A stretch of 64,000 bases of DNA. Source: Phycisphaerae bacterium. GTDB taxonomy: Bacteria > Planctomycetota > Phycisphaerae > Sedimentisphaerales > Anaerobacaceae. Below the pieces are notes generated by a model. The model was not told the DNA's origin and did no database searches. It saw nothing but the letters and a program-made list of their open reading frames with translations. This document shows positions 26,646 to 34,146 of this stretch, in pieces. Every line of letters begins with the position of its first letter. The stretch's first letter is position 1. Location: contig JAGOLX010000005.1 in the NCBI GenBank assembly GCA_017993835.1, forward strand, positions 132,019-196,018. Reading direction: 5' to 3'. A program made the position numbers and the translations under genes.

Positions 26646-27410
26646 ATGCTGTTCAAGCGAAGACGACGAAGGAAGCTGGCGGACGGGCCCTTCCCACCCG
26701 ATTGGCTGGCGATCCTGGAGGGAAAGGTACCCCTCTACGCGAGACTGTCGCAGCCCGACCGGGAGGAATTGAGGCGGCACATGCTCATCTTCCTGGCGGA
26801 AAAACGCTTCGAGGGCTGCGCCGGCCTGGAGATCACCGACGAAATGCGAGTCACGATTGCGGCCCACGCCTGTCTTCTCCTGCTGCATCGCAAGACCGAC
26901 TACTATCCCGGCTTGAAGACCATCCTGGTCTACCCGGATGCCTTCGTGGTCCCGGATGTTCACCATCACATCGGAGACCTAATCCTGGAGAGCGACGACG
27001 TCCGCCTGGGCGAGTCCTGGCCCGACGGCTCGGTGGTCCTGTCCTGGAACGATATAGTGGACGATGCCGGCGCCCGGGACGGGCAGAATCTGGCGTTGCA
27101 CGAGTTCGCCCACCAGCTCGACAGTTCCGGCGGGCGGGGCGACAGCACGCCGGTCCTGCGGGACCAAGCCAGTTTCGACGCCTGGGCCCGGGCCCTGGGG
27201 GAGGATTATGACCGATTCCGAAGGGCAGTCCGGCGACGCCGGCCGGACGTGCTCGACGACTACGGCGCGACGGACCCCGCGGAGTTCTTCGCCGTGGCCA
27301 CGGAGAGCTTCTTCGAGAATCCCGGCGGATTGCGCGAGAACTACCCCAGGCTCTACGACGAACTCCGCAAGTTCTACCAGCAGGACCCGGCTTCCTGGAC
27401 GCCCATCTGA
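26646..27410 (+). CDS. MtfA-like zinc peptidase (M90 family)
   Basis: 254-residue cytoplasmic zinc metallopeptidase-like protein. The motif H152-E-F-A-H156 (ALHEFAHQLD) and a downstream glutamate in EFFAVATESFFE match the MtfA/anthrax-lethal-factor-like gluzincin pattern. In E. coli MtfA binds the glucose repressor Mlc and has weak aminopeptidase activity, but no Mlc homologue is visible here. Length is normal for the family. The start is ATG 26646 with no Shine-Dalgarno; a TAAAAT hexamer ends 5 nt upstream. The gene is alone on its strand and a pseudopilin gene with its own promoter follows 197 bp later. Confidence 0.88.
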   Translation: MLFKRRRRRKLADGPFPPDWLAILEGKVPLYARLSQPDREELRRHMLIFLAEKRFEGCAGLEITDEMRVTIAAHACLLLLHRKTDYYPGLKTILVYPDAFVVPDVHHHIGDLILESDDVRLGESWPDGSVVLSWNDIVDDAGARDGQNLALHEFAHQLDSSGGRGDSTPVLRDQASFDAWARALGEDYDRFRRAVRRRRPDVLDDYGATDPAEFFAVATESFFENPGGLRENYPRLYDELRKFYQQDPASWTPI

Positions 27411-27506
27411 CGGGTGGGATGTATGACCGCAGTTGCGCGTGTAGCCCTCGTCTGAGACATCCATCGGGTGCGCCCGGCGTACCCTCTTCCGGATGGGCGG
27501 TTCCCG

Positions 27507-27535
27507 TTGCCTCTGGGCTGGCTTGCGTCTACAAT
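27507..27535 (+). promoter_or_regulatory. Promoter of the pseudopilin gene
   Basis: TTGCCT (27507-27512), a 17-bp spacer and TACAAT (27530-27535). Expected start near 27542; the leader to ATG 27608 is about 65 nt and contains AAGGAG at 27596-27601. Confidence 0.55.
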
Positions 27536-27607
27536 AACAGGGCAGTGGATTCGAAAGCTGTGGGCATGAAGAGAGTTTCCTGACCTCGCGTCACAAGGAG
27601 CTTCATC

Positions 27608-28519
27608 ATGAACGAGCGGAGACAGACGAGCCGGCCTGCAACGGAACGCGCGAAGAGTCTTCCTCCACGACCCGGCGGATCGCACAGGGCGTTCACGCTG
27701 ATCGAGCTGCTGGTGGTCATCGCCATCATCGCGATCCTGATGTCCGTTCTCATGCCCGCGCTGAGCCGAGCCCGGGAGCAGGGGCGTCGCGCGGTCTGCC
27801 TGAGCCATCTCAAGACGCTGACCCTGGGCTGGACGATGTACGCGGATGAGAACGACGACCGAATCGTCAACGGCGAGGCCTACTACTCCCCCACGACTGT
27901 CGCCAGCGCCCCGGTGCCCGCATCCGGCCCTCACGCGGGCGAGCGCTACTGGGTGGGCAATGACTGTGCCCAGGGCTACGCAACGGGCGAACAACGATCC
28001 CACGAGATCCAGATGGAGGCCATCCAGGTCGGCGCGATGTATCCGTACTGCAAGGCCGAGAAGGTCTATCGGTGCCCGACCGGGGTCCGCGGCGAGATGC
28101 GGACCTACTCGACGGGTTACGGCATGAACGGGTGCTTCGACGCGCCGGGGACCTACAGCGGCAACCGCGGGGTGCGGGTCGGCCAGACGGTGCTCATGGT
28201 CAAGAAACGGTCGGAGATCACGGTCCCCGCACCGGCCTATCGGCTCGTCTTCCTGGACGAGGGTCGGATCAGCCCGGACAGCTACGCGGCCTATTACCAG
28301 ACGGCCCGGTGGTGGGACCCGCCGTTCGTCCGCCATGGCGACGGGACGAACGTCGCATTCGCGGACGGACATAGCGACTACTGGAAGTATCGAGGCAAAG
28401 AGACGATTGCGGCCGGCAAGCAGGCCAACCCGCCGTATGGATACACGCCCACGACCGACGACGGCCGGGAGGACTTGCGGAAGATGCAGGAAGCCATCTG
28501 GGGGAGAATCGGATACTGA
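27608..28519 (+). CDS. Type II/IV-like pseudopilin with H-X9-DG motif
   Basis: 303-residue pseudopilin-like protein. A 28-residue basic leader precedes the prepilin peptidase site A-F-T-L-I-E and a long hydrophobic helix ([19 protein letters not shown]). The globular head ends with the planctomycete H-X9-DG signature, H243 followed by D253-G in [16 protein letters not shown]. Such proteins exist in many copies per planctomycete genome, are processed by PilD-type peptidases and probably assemble at, or are released from, the cell envelope; individual roles are unknown. AAGGAG lies 6 nt before the ATG. The same head motif recurs, without the helix, in the M56 receptor at 11076-14618. Confidence 0.88.
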   Translation: MNERRQTSRPATERAKSLPPRPGGSHRAFTLIELLVVIAIIAILMSVLMPALSRAREQGRRAVCLSHLKTLTLGWTMYADENDDRIVNGEAYYSPTTVASAPVPASGPHAGERYWVGNDCAQGYATGEQRSHEIQMEAIQVGAMYPYCKAEKVYRCPTGVRGEMRTYSTGYGMNGCFDAPGTYSGNRGVRVGQTVLMVKKRSEITVPAPAYRLVFLDEGRISPDSYAAYYQTARWWDPPFVRHGDGTNVAFADGHSDYWKYRGKETIAAGKQANPPYGYTPTTDDGREDLRKMQEAIWGRIGY

Positions 28520-28572
28520 ATCGGCCGTCGGGCGACCATCTGAAGCAAAGTTCTCTCTTGGGAGGACATGTC

Positions 28573-28854
28573 GTGAGAACGTTGGATCTCGGCGGAACCC
28601 GCGGGGTCGGGGTGCCCCCGATGCGGCGGGGACGGTGGTTCATGTGGGTCTGTCTGACGTGGCTGCTGGTTTGCGCCAACTTGTATGCGCGGGACCTGCC
28701 GGAGTTCCGCGAGCATATCGTCACCACAGGGTTGAAGTACGGTTATCAGCTCGTCGCGGCCGACCTGACCAGGGACGGCGAGCCGGACATTGCCTGCATC
28801 GGAGCCTCCACGCACGACGTGAAGGTCTACGAGAACATGGACGCGGGCAGTTGA
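28573..28854 (+). pseudogene. Truncated VCBS/FG-GAP repeat secreted protein
   Basis: 93-residue reading frame with an N-terminal membrane or signal segment (RGRWFMWVCLTWLLVCANLYA) and a single FG-GAP/VCBS-like start (GYQLVAADLTRDGEPDIACIG, ending VKVYEN). Family members continue for several hundred residues of repeats. Here the frame stops after about one half-blade, and the promoter of the next gene begins inside the stop codon region. GTG 28573 follows GGAGG (28561-28565); ATG 28621 is an alternative start. It is most simply a broken gene whose 3' part was lost, but a short exported protein cannot be excluded. Confidence 0.5.
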
Positions 28855-28879
28855 ATTGGACCAGTGATTCTGGTATGCT
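28851..28879 (+). promoter_or_regulatory. Promoter of the PEP/pyruvate-binding protein gene
   Basis: TTGAAT (28851-28856), a 17-bp spacer and TATGCT (28874-28879). The -35 box overlaps the TGA stop of the truncated VCBS frame. The leader to ATG 28942 is about 55 nt. Confidence 0.4.
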
Positions 28880-28941
28880 TTCCATAGTCGGTTGTTTGGA
28901 GAAGGACTCATGATATGTCCATTCCAGGGGAGGGCGTTACG

Positions 28942-31900
28942 ATGATGAGGTCGCCGATAGTCCTGCTGTGTGCGGTGGTGTGGGTGTCCGTATCGCTGTG
29001 CCCGATGGCACAGGGCCAGTCCGATTCGCCCTGTAAGAACCAGATCGCCTTCCCGGACGACGCGTTCCAGAGCTGGACGTCGCCGCCCTACATCAAGTTC
29101 ACGATCATCACGAAGGAGGGATACGACCCGAACGTGGTCTACTATCAGGACTGCACCCAGTACGACTATCACTATGACTTCGCCCTCAAGTGCCTCGAAC
29201 CGTTCGTGGGCATGACCATCGAGGAGTTTGACGCGGTCACGCTTCATGCGGCGGGCCAGCAGGCGATCCTGGGGGCGGTGATCCTGCCGCCGTGGCACGA
29301 TCCCGCCTTCAACGAGTACGGGATTCAGCTCACGCGCACCGATGCCCACACGCGCGAAGAGACCCTCGCGATCTTCAACCTCGTGAAGGCTTCCGTCATC
29401 GCCGATGCGAACGTGACTGCGTACTATTTCCCGACCTACGAGCAGTATTCCGTGGCCCAGGTGAACCGCGAATGGTTCGAGACGCGGGGCATCCCCATCG
29501 GCTCGACCGCCCAGTGGTCGGAGGGCGGCGCGATCTACTCCCCAGGCTGGACCCTGGGAACACTCAAGCAGGTCACGGGCTCCGACATCCAGCGGGCGTA
29601 CACCGCCAGCGAGTTGACGCCGGACGATGTCCTCCTCACGGACGGCGTGCCCGCGGAAATCCCCTCCGTCGCCGGGATCATCACGCTGATGGCCTCCACG
29701 CCCAACTCGCACGTCGCGATCCTGTCGCGGTCGCAGGGCGTCCCGTTCGTCTACCTGGTGGACGACGACGCTGCGCTCGCCCAGTCGCTCGTCGGGCACA
29801 GCGTCTATCTGGCAGCCACGCAGGCCCGCTATGATGAGACGGTCAAGGTCCTCGATGCCGCTGCTCTGAGCGAGGACGAGAAGTCCGCTCTGCTGGCGAT
29901 GAAGAAGTCTGCGCCGCTGGTGATCCAGCCCATGACCTCGCGAGGCGATCTCTGGGCGGACACGAGCGACCTGTCGCCCTCGGACATCCGTTTCTTCGGC
30001 GGCAAGGCGTCGAACTACGGTGTCCTCCGTCGGGCACTTCCCAACGATGTGCCTCGCGCGATGGCCTTCTCATTCGATCTGTGGAGTGCATTTCTCGACC
30101 AGTCGATTGCTCCGGTGCCCCCGCTCGTTATCGCTGCTGGCGGGCATCTTCTGCTCTGGGCCGACAGCGATCCCGCGCAGGGGGCTTGCCATCTCGGCTT
30201 CAGGCTCTCAAATTCAGGGGAGGCGATCGGCCTTTTCGACAGCGACGGCGCGACGTTCCTCGACTCGGTGACCTTCGGCTCGCAGGATCATGACATCTCG
30301 TACGGGCGGTCCACCGACGGCGGCCCCCAGTGGCAGTTCTTCGAGAATCCGACGCCGGGCCGGGCCAACGATGCAAACGCCGGTCACGCCGCCGGGCTTG
30401 TCATCAATGAGTTCATGGCCTGGAACAAAGCGACGATCCAGGACCCCGATGAGTCGGGCGAGTTCTCGGACTGGATCGAGTTGTACAACGGCAGCGACGA
30501 TCCTGTGATTTTGAGTGGGATGTTCCTGACGGACGACCTCAACGAGCCGACAAAGTGGCAGGTGCCGGTGGCGACGACCGGCCCGACGCTGCGTGACGAG
30601 ATCGTCTCCCGGCTGGCGAAATACACGACCTATCCGCCTGCCGATCTCAAGGCACTTGCGGCGGATCTCCTGGCGATTCGTGGGCTCTTCACTGACACGC
30701 GCGTCACCGGCTTCAGCAGCGGCTCGGAGTCGACCGTCATCGATGCCCTCAACGCGTTCGGCTTTGATCCCAACCAACCGATCCGATTCCGCAGCTCGAC
30801 CAATGTCGAAGACAGCGCCCAGTTCACGGGAGCGGGGTTGTACGAAAGCCACAGCGGTCGGTTACCCTACGAGCACACGATCTTCGACGCCATTCGCAAC
30901 GTGTTCGCGAGTTTCTACAACGACAACGCGTTCCTGGAGCGGCTCAAGCACGACGTGAACGAGGCCGAGGTGGGCATGGCCCTGCTCGTGCACCATTCGT
31001 TCCCCGACGAGATCGAGCTGGCCAACGGGGTCGCCACGCTGGAACGAGACTACAACGAGCGGTGGTCGGCCAGCATCGTCTCCCAGAAGGGCGCGGTCTC
31101 GGTGACCAATCCGCCGACGGATGCGGTGCCCGAAGAGGTCCGGATCGAGGTCTGGGGCTCCGATCCGTACGTGGAGGTCCGCCAGCGTTCCAGTCTCGTC
31201 TCGCTCCGCGAGAATACCGTCCTGGAATGGGAGAGCGAGTACGTCGAGCTGTACAATCTGCTCGTGACTGCGGCCGACCGGTACTGCAAGGAGACGGGCA
31301 AACAGGACATCGTCTTGGATTTCGAGTTCAAGAAGACCGCGCCGGACGACAAGCTGGTTGTCAAGCAGATTCGCGAGATTCCGCAGGCGGGCAATGCCGA
31401 GTACGAGACACCCTTCCTGTTGGGCCAGGCGAAGACCTACTGGACCCTCCAGGGTCGCGGCGGAAACGTCTTCACCAATCACCGGCTCAAGTCCCGCTGG
31501 ACGCTGGCGCCCAGGAGCGTCTGGCTCGACGACCGGAACCTGGAGCAAGGCCTGTACGATCAGGTGACGATCGAGTATGCCGCGGACGGTGAGATCCGAC
31601 AGGTCGCCGGGAGTTTGTCTTCGCTGCCCGATGCTTCGCACGTTTACACGCCTGCCCAGTCAGAGTGGGATTCCCCCGTCCTGACCGACAGTTGGCGGTT
31701 CGCCGACCAGAGCAACCCGCGGACGTACCGGCTCCAGACGATGGCGATGTTCGACGCGGTTGTGCCTGATCCCGTGGTGACGATCGGCGATTTCCGCATC
31801 GACATGGAGGTCGCATACGATCAGCCTGTCCCCGTCGATCTGAACGATGTCACGACCGACGAGGCCGCGAGCCTGATGCTCTATCAGCCGTGGGAGCCCA

Positions 31901-32295
31901 CAGCCGACGACGAAATTCTGGAGTGCTCCCTGGACGATCCCAACACCGGCGTGTCGATCTGCACGCGGTTCTATATGCGATGGAGCTGGAACTGGACCTC
32001 GCCCACGTCGGTCCAGTTCGAGAGCACGCGGATCGAGGGTCTGACGACCGAGCCGATCCTCCTGACCGGCTACTTCTCCCAGAGCATCGGCGGCGGGGCG
32101 CACCTGTGCCCGAAGAACTTCCTTTTCGAGCCCGGCCTGGAACCCGGCATTTCGCAGCAGACTCTCGACGAGCTGATCGCGAAGAACGTCCGGCTGATCT
32201 ACTATACGACTGGCGCCCGCGAGTGTCGTCCCACGGAACGCAAGGACACGCCGCCGTTCATCGGCTTCTACGGCTTCGACGAGCCCATCGAGTGA
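28942..32295 (+). CDS. Exported PEP-synthase-like protein with an inserted lamin tail domain
   Basis: 1117-residue exported protein. After a signal peptide, residues ~190-290 contain a PEP-utiliser mobile (swivelling) domain with the phospho-histidine region NSH257VAIL. Residues ~350-840 are a PPDK/PEP-synthase-type ATP-grasp domain (GGKASNYG, RFRSSTNVEDSAQFTGAG). The ATP-grasp domain is interrupted at ~391-543 by about 151 residues of LTD sequence, in the order C-terminal half then N-terminal half. The C-terminal ~270 residues are an unassigned beta-rich region. Cytosolic homologues transfer phosphate to pyruvate; an exported version would lack ATP, so its role is unknown. ATG 28942 (GGGGAGGG upstream) is preferred to 28915. 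Confidence 0.8.
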   Translation: MMRSPIVLLCAVVWVSVSLCPMAQGQSDSPCKNQIAFPDDAFQSWTSPPYIKFTIITKEGYDPNVVYYQDCTQYDYHYDFALKCLEPFVGMTIEEFDAVTLHAAGQQAILGAVILPPWHDPAFNEYGIQLTRTDAHTREETLAIFNLVKASVIADANVTAYYFPTYEQYSVAQVNREWFETRGIPIGSTAQWSEGGAIYSPGWTLGTLKQVTGSDIQRAYTASELTPDDVLLTDGVPAEIPSVAGIITLMASTPNSHVAILSRSQGVPFVYLVDDDAALAQSLVGHSVYLAATQARYDETVKVLDAAALSEDEKSALLAMKKSAPLVIQPMTSRGDLWADTSDLSPSDIRFFGGKASNYGVLRRALPNDVPRAMAFSFDLWSAFLDQSIAPVPPLVIAAGGHLLLWADSDPAQGACHLGFRLSNSGEAIGLFDSDGATFLDSVTFGSQDHDISYGRSTDGGPQWQFFENPTPGRANDANAGHAAGLVINEFMAWNKATIQDPDESGEFSDWIELYNGSDDPVILSGMFLTDDLNEPTKWQVPVATTGPTLRDEIVSRLAKYTTYPPADLKALAADLLAIRGLFTDTRVTGFSSGSESTVIDALNAFGFDPNQPIRFRSSTNVEDSAQFTGAGLYESHSGRLPYEHTIFDAIRNVFASFYNDNAFLERLKHDVNEAEVGMALLVHHSFPDEIELANGVATLERDYNERWSASIVSQKGAVSVTNPPTDAVPEEVRIEVWGSDPYVEVRQRSSLVSLRENTVLEWESEYVELYNLLVTAADRYCKETGKQDIVLDFEFKKTAPDDKLVVKQIREIPQAGNAEYETPFLLGQAKTYWTLQGRGGNVFTNHRLKSRWTLAPRSVWLDDRNLEQGLYDQVTIEYAADGEIRQVAGSLSSLPDASHVYTPAQSEWDSPVLTDSWRFADQSNPRTYRLQTMAMFDAVVPDPVVTIGDFRIDMEVAYDQPVPVDLNDVTTDEAASLMLYQPWEPTADDEILECSLDDPNTGVSICTRFYMRWSWNWTSPTSVQFESTRIEGLTTEPILLTGYFSQSIGGGAHLCPKNFLFEPGLEPGISQQTLDELIAKNVRLIYYTTGARECRPTERKDTPPFIGFYGFDEPIE

Positions 32296-32303
32296 GTGTC
32301 GCG

Positions 32304-32377
32304 GCTCGCAGTGACGCCGTCAGGCGTTCTCTCCTCTCGGGCAGGGAAGATATGCCCTTACGGGCACACTACGAGCA
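32304..32377. repeat. Double-hairpin dispersed repeat, copy B
   Basis: 74-bp element beginning 8 bp after the PEP-type gene, inverted relative to the copy at 6651-6727. Ends GCTCGCAGTG and CACTACGAGC are inverted repeats with one mismatch. The arms AGTGACGCCGTCAGGCGT and ATGCCCTTACGGGCACACT are identical in both copies, while the middle ~25 nt differ. It may serve as transcript end for the gene before it. Confidence 0.85.
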
Positions 32378-32436
32378 GGTCCCCTCGGGTGCATGACCGT
32401 GTTTGCGGCCACCCGGAGAGTGACGAGACGTTGCCC

Positions 32437-32528
32437 CGACTCTGTCATTCCTGCGCCAAGCAGGAATCCAGGAACCATGGTATGCAGGATGTCCCAGGAA
32501 GTGGATTCCCGCTTCCGCGGGAATGACA
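32437..32528. repeat. TGTCATTCCTGC palindromic repeat, copy 1
   Basis: Nested palindrome with outer arms TGTCATTCC and GGAATGACA and inner arms around GCAGGAATCCA and TGGATTCCCGC. The first 40 nt match 39697-39736 with one mismatch, and the second arm GTGGATTCCCGC falls at exactly the same distance in both copies. It lies in the 440-bp gap before the glycosidase gene, together with the double-hairpin repeat and a promoter; nothing else was seen in that gap. Confidence 0.85.
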
Positions 32529-32608
32529 ACCCACGGTCCCACCGGACCTCCATCGCATCCGCGTAAATACGGTCATACACACGGGTCCGTCGTTGCGGTC
32601 GGAAAATG

Positions 32609-32637
32609 TGGCCTGCGCATCGGCCTTGTGTTAGGAT
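32609..32637 (+). promoter_or_regulatory. Possible promoter of the glycosidase-lyase-anSME run
   Basis: TGGCCT (32609-32614), a 17-bp spacer and TAGGAT (32632-32637) resemble the local consensus with a weaker -35. It would give a leader of about 90 nt before ATG 32736. Confidence 0.35.
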
Positions 32638-32735
32638 GATGCCCCCGGCCTATGGCAGGCGTTTCCATAGGGTTGTTGGCTGTGACTGTGGACCCGGAAG
32701 ATGGTGGGGTTCCTGTGTACAAGGAGATGCTCGCG

Positions 32736-34109
32736 ATGCGAACGTGTCAATCGTTGCTGTGCTTGCTGGTGGTCTCCCTTCTTCCGTCCGTGGCCTGGTC
32801 GCAGGCCGATCCGTTCCTCGTGGGCGCCTGCACGCATTTCAGTCAGGGCAAGGGGGTGCTCGACCGGAACGTCGAGAGCATCAAGCAGGCGGGCATCGCC
32901 TCGATCCGCGACGAGGTGGGCTGGGGCTCCGTCGAGCGCCAGAAGGGCAAACTCGCCATGCCCGAGAGCTTCGATGCGTACGTCCGCAGGGCCGCGGGCG
33001 CAGGACTGCGCGTGCTGCTCATCCTCGACTACGCCAATCCCTTCTATGACGACGGCGACCGGCCTCGCTCGCCGGAGGCGATTGACGGGTTCTGTCGGTA
33101 CTGCGAGTTCGTCGTGAAACACTTCGGCGACGACGTCCGCCTGTATGAGATCTGGAACGAGTGGGACATCGGCATCGGCCTGCCCAAGCGATACGACAAG
33201 GGCGGCTCGCCCGAGGACTACGTCAAGCTGCTCAAGGCGGTCTATCCTCGCATCAAGGCGGCCGATCCCGGCGCGACCGTCGTCGCGGGGGCGTCCACGA
33301 GCGGCGCGGTCAAGAAGGGCTGGCTGGAGGAGATCGTCCAGCTCGGCGCCCTCGGCTTCTGCGACGCGATCTCGATCCACAGCTACAACTACAGCGACAA
33401 GTTCCCCGAGCGCGGTCCCGAGGCCTGTTCCGCCTGGATGGCGAGCGTGCAGGAAACGCTCCGCAAGTACAATGGGGGCAAGGACGTGCCGTTCCATGTC
33501 ACGGAGATGGGCTGGCCCACCCACGTCGCTAGGCATGGGACCGATCCGGAGCTGTCCGCATCCTATCTGGCGAGACTGTACCTGCTGGCCCGCACGTCGC
33601 CTTCCTTTGCAGGCATCTGGTGGTACGATTTCCAGGACGATGGGTGGAACCCGCAGTACAATGAGGACAACTTCGGCCTGGTCCGTCCCGATCTGACCCG
33701 CAAGCCTGCGTATTATGTGATGGCGGATATCTCGTCGCTTGTTGCGAAGGGACAGTTCGCGGATCGCCTGCCCACGAAGGACGAGAACCTCTGGGTCCTG
33801 CGGTTCAAGATGGGCCAGGATGATCGCTGGGCCCTCTGGTCCGCCGACGACCAGGACCGCCAGGTTGTTTTGCAGACGGAGTCCGCGGATCGTTCCGTGA
33901 CAGTTCAGCAGACCGGGCACGACGCCCGCCCGACGCAGTGGGGTTTCCGCGATTGGACGGCCGGGGGCAGCGAGTACGCAGCCAATCGGCTGTCGTTGGT
34001 TGTCGGGGATCGGCCGGTTCTGCTCGGCGAAGATCTTTCCGGCGTGTCTGTGGTGGAAGTCGTCCCTCGCGTGCGTTCCGACACGCCGCGGGGGGCGGAT
34101 GGTGCGTGA
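32736..34109 (+). CDS. Exported clan GH-A glycosidase (GH39/GH5-like)
   Basis: 457-residue exported glycosidase-like protein. The signal peptide (MRTCQSLLCLLVVSLLPSVA) is followed by a (beta/alpha)8 barrel. Clan GH-A catalytic glutamates are visible: acid/base E142 in YEIWNEWD and nucleophile E257 in HVTEMGW, with SIHSYNY between them. Residues ~370-457 form a beta domain. Clan members hydrolyse beta-linked glycans; the exact CAZy family (39, 5 or a related unclassified group) cannot be fixed by eye. ATG 32736 is chosen for AAGGAG (32721-32726) and signal fit; ATG 32727 is an alternative. Its TGA stop lies inside a 22-bp repeat half-copy. Confidence 0.82.
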   Translation: MRTCQSLLCLLVVSLLPSVAWSQADPFLVGACTHFSQGKGVLDRNVESIKQAGIASIRDEVGWGSVERQKGKLAMPESFDAYVRRAAGAGLRVLLILDYANPFYDDGDRPRSPEAIDGFCRYCEFVVKHFGDDVRLYEIWNEWDIGIGLPKRYDKGGSPEDYVKLLKAVYPRIKAADPGATVVAGASTSGAVKKGWLEEIVQLGALGFCDAISIHSYNYSDKFPERGPEACSAWMASVQETLRKYNGGKDVPFHVTEMGWPTHVARHGTDPELSASYLARLYLLARTSPSFAGIWWYDFQDDGWNPQYNEDNFGLVRPDLTRKPAYYVMADISSLVAKGQFADRLPTKDENLWVLRFKMGQDDRWALWSADDQDRQVVLQTESADRSVTVQQTGHDARPTQWGFRDWTAGGSEYAANRLSLVVGDRPVLLGEDLSGVSVVEVVPRVRSDTPRGADGA

Positions 34110-34122
34110 CACGCACCCTGCG
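34101..34122. repeat. Half copy of the GGTGCGTGATACGCACC repeat
   Basis: 22-bp block differing at two positions from each arm of the inverted repeat at 57053-57110. It is itself palindromic (GGTGCGT-ga/ca-ACGCACC core). The stop codon of the glycosidase gene (TGA, 34107-34109) lies inside it. Confidence 0.65.
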
Positions 34123-34146
34123 CAGCCCCACGATTTGGAGGTGCAC

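Noticed and set aside
26568-26969. Minus-strand ORF containing YYLRFTIYD
   Set aside because: This motif is the translation of the AT-rich inverted repeat and is a known type of spurious ORF; the plus strand encodes the MtfA-like peptidase.
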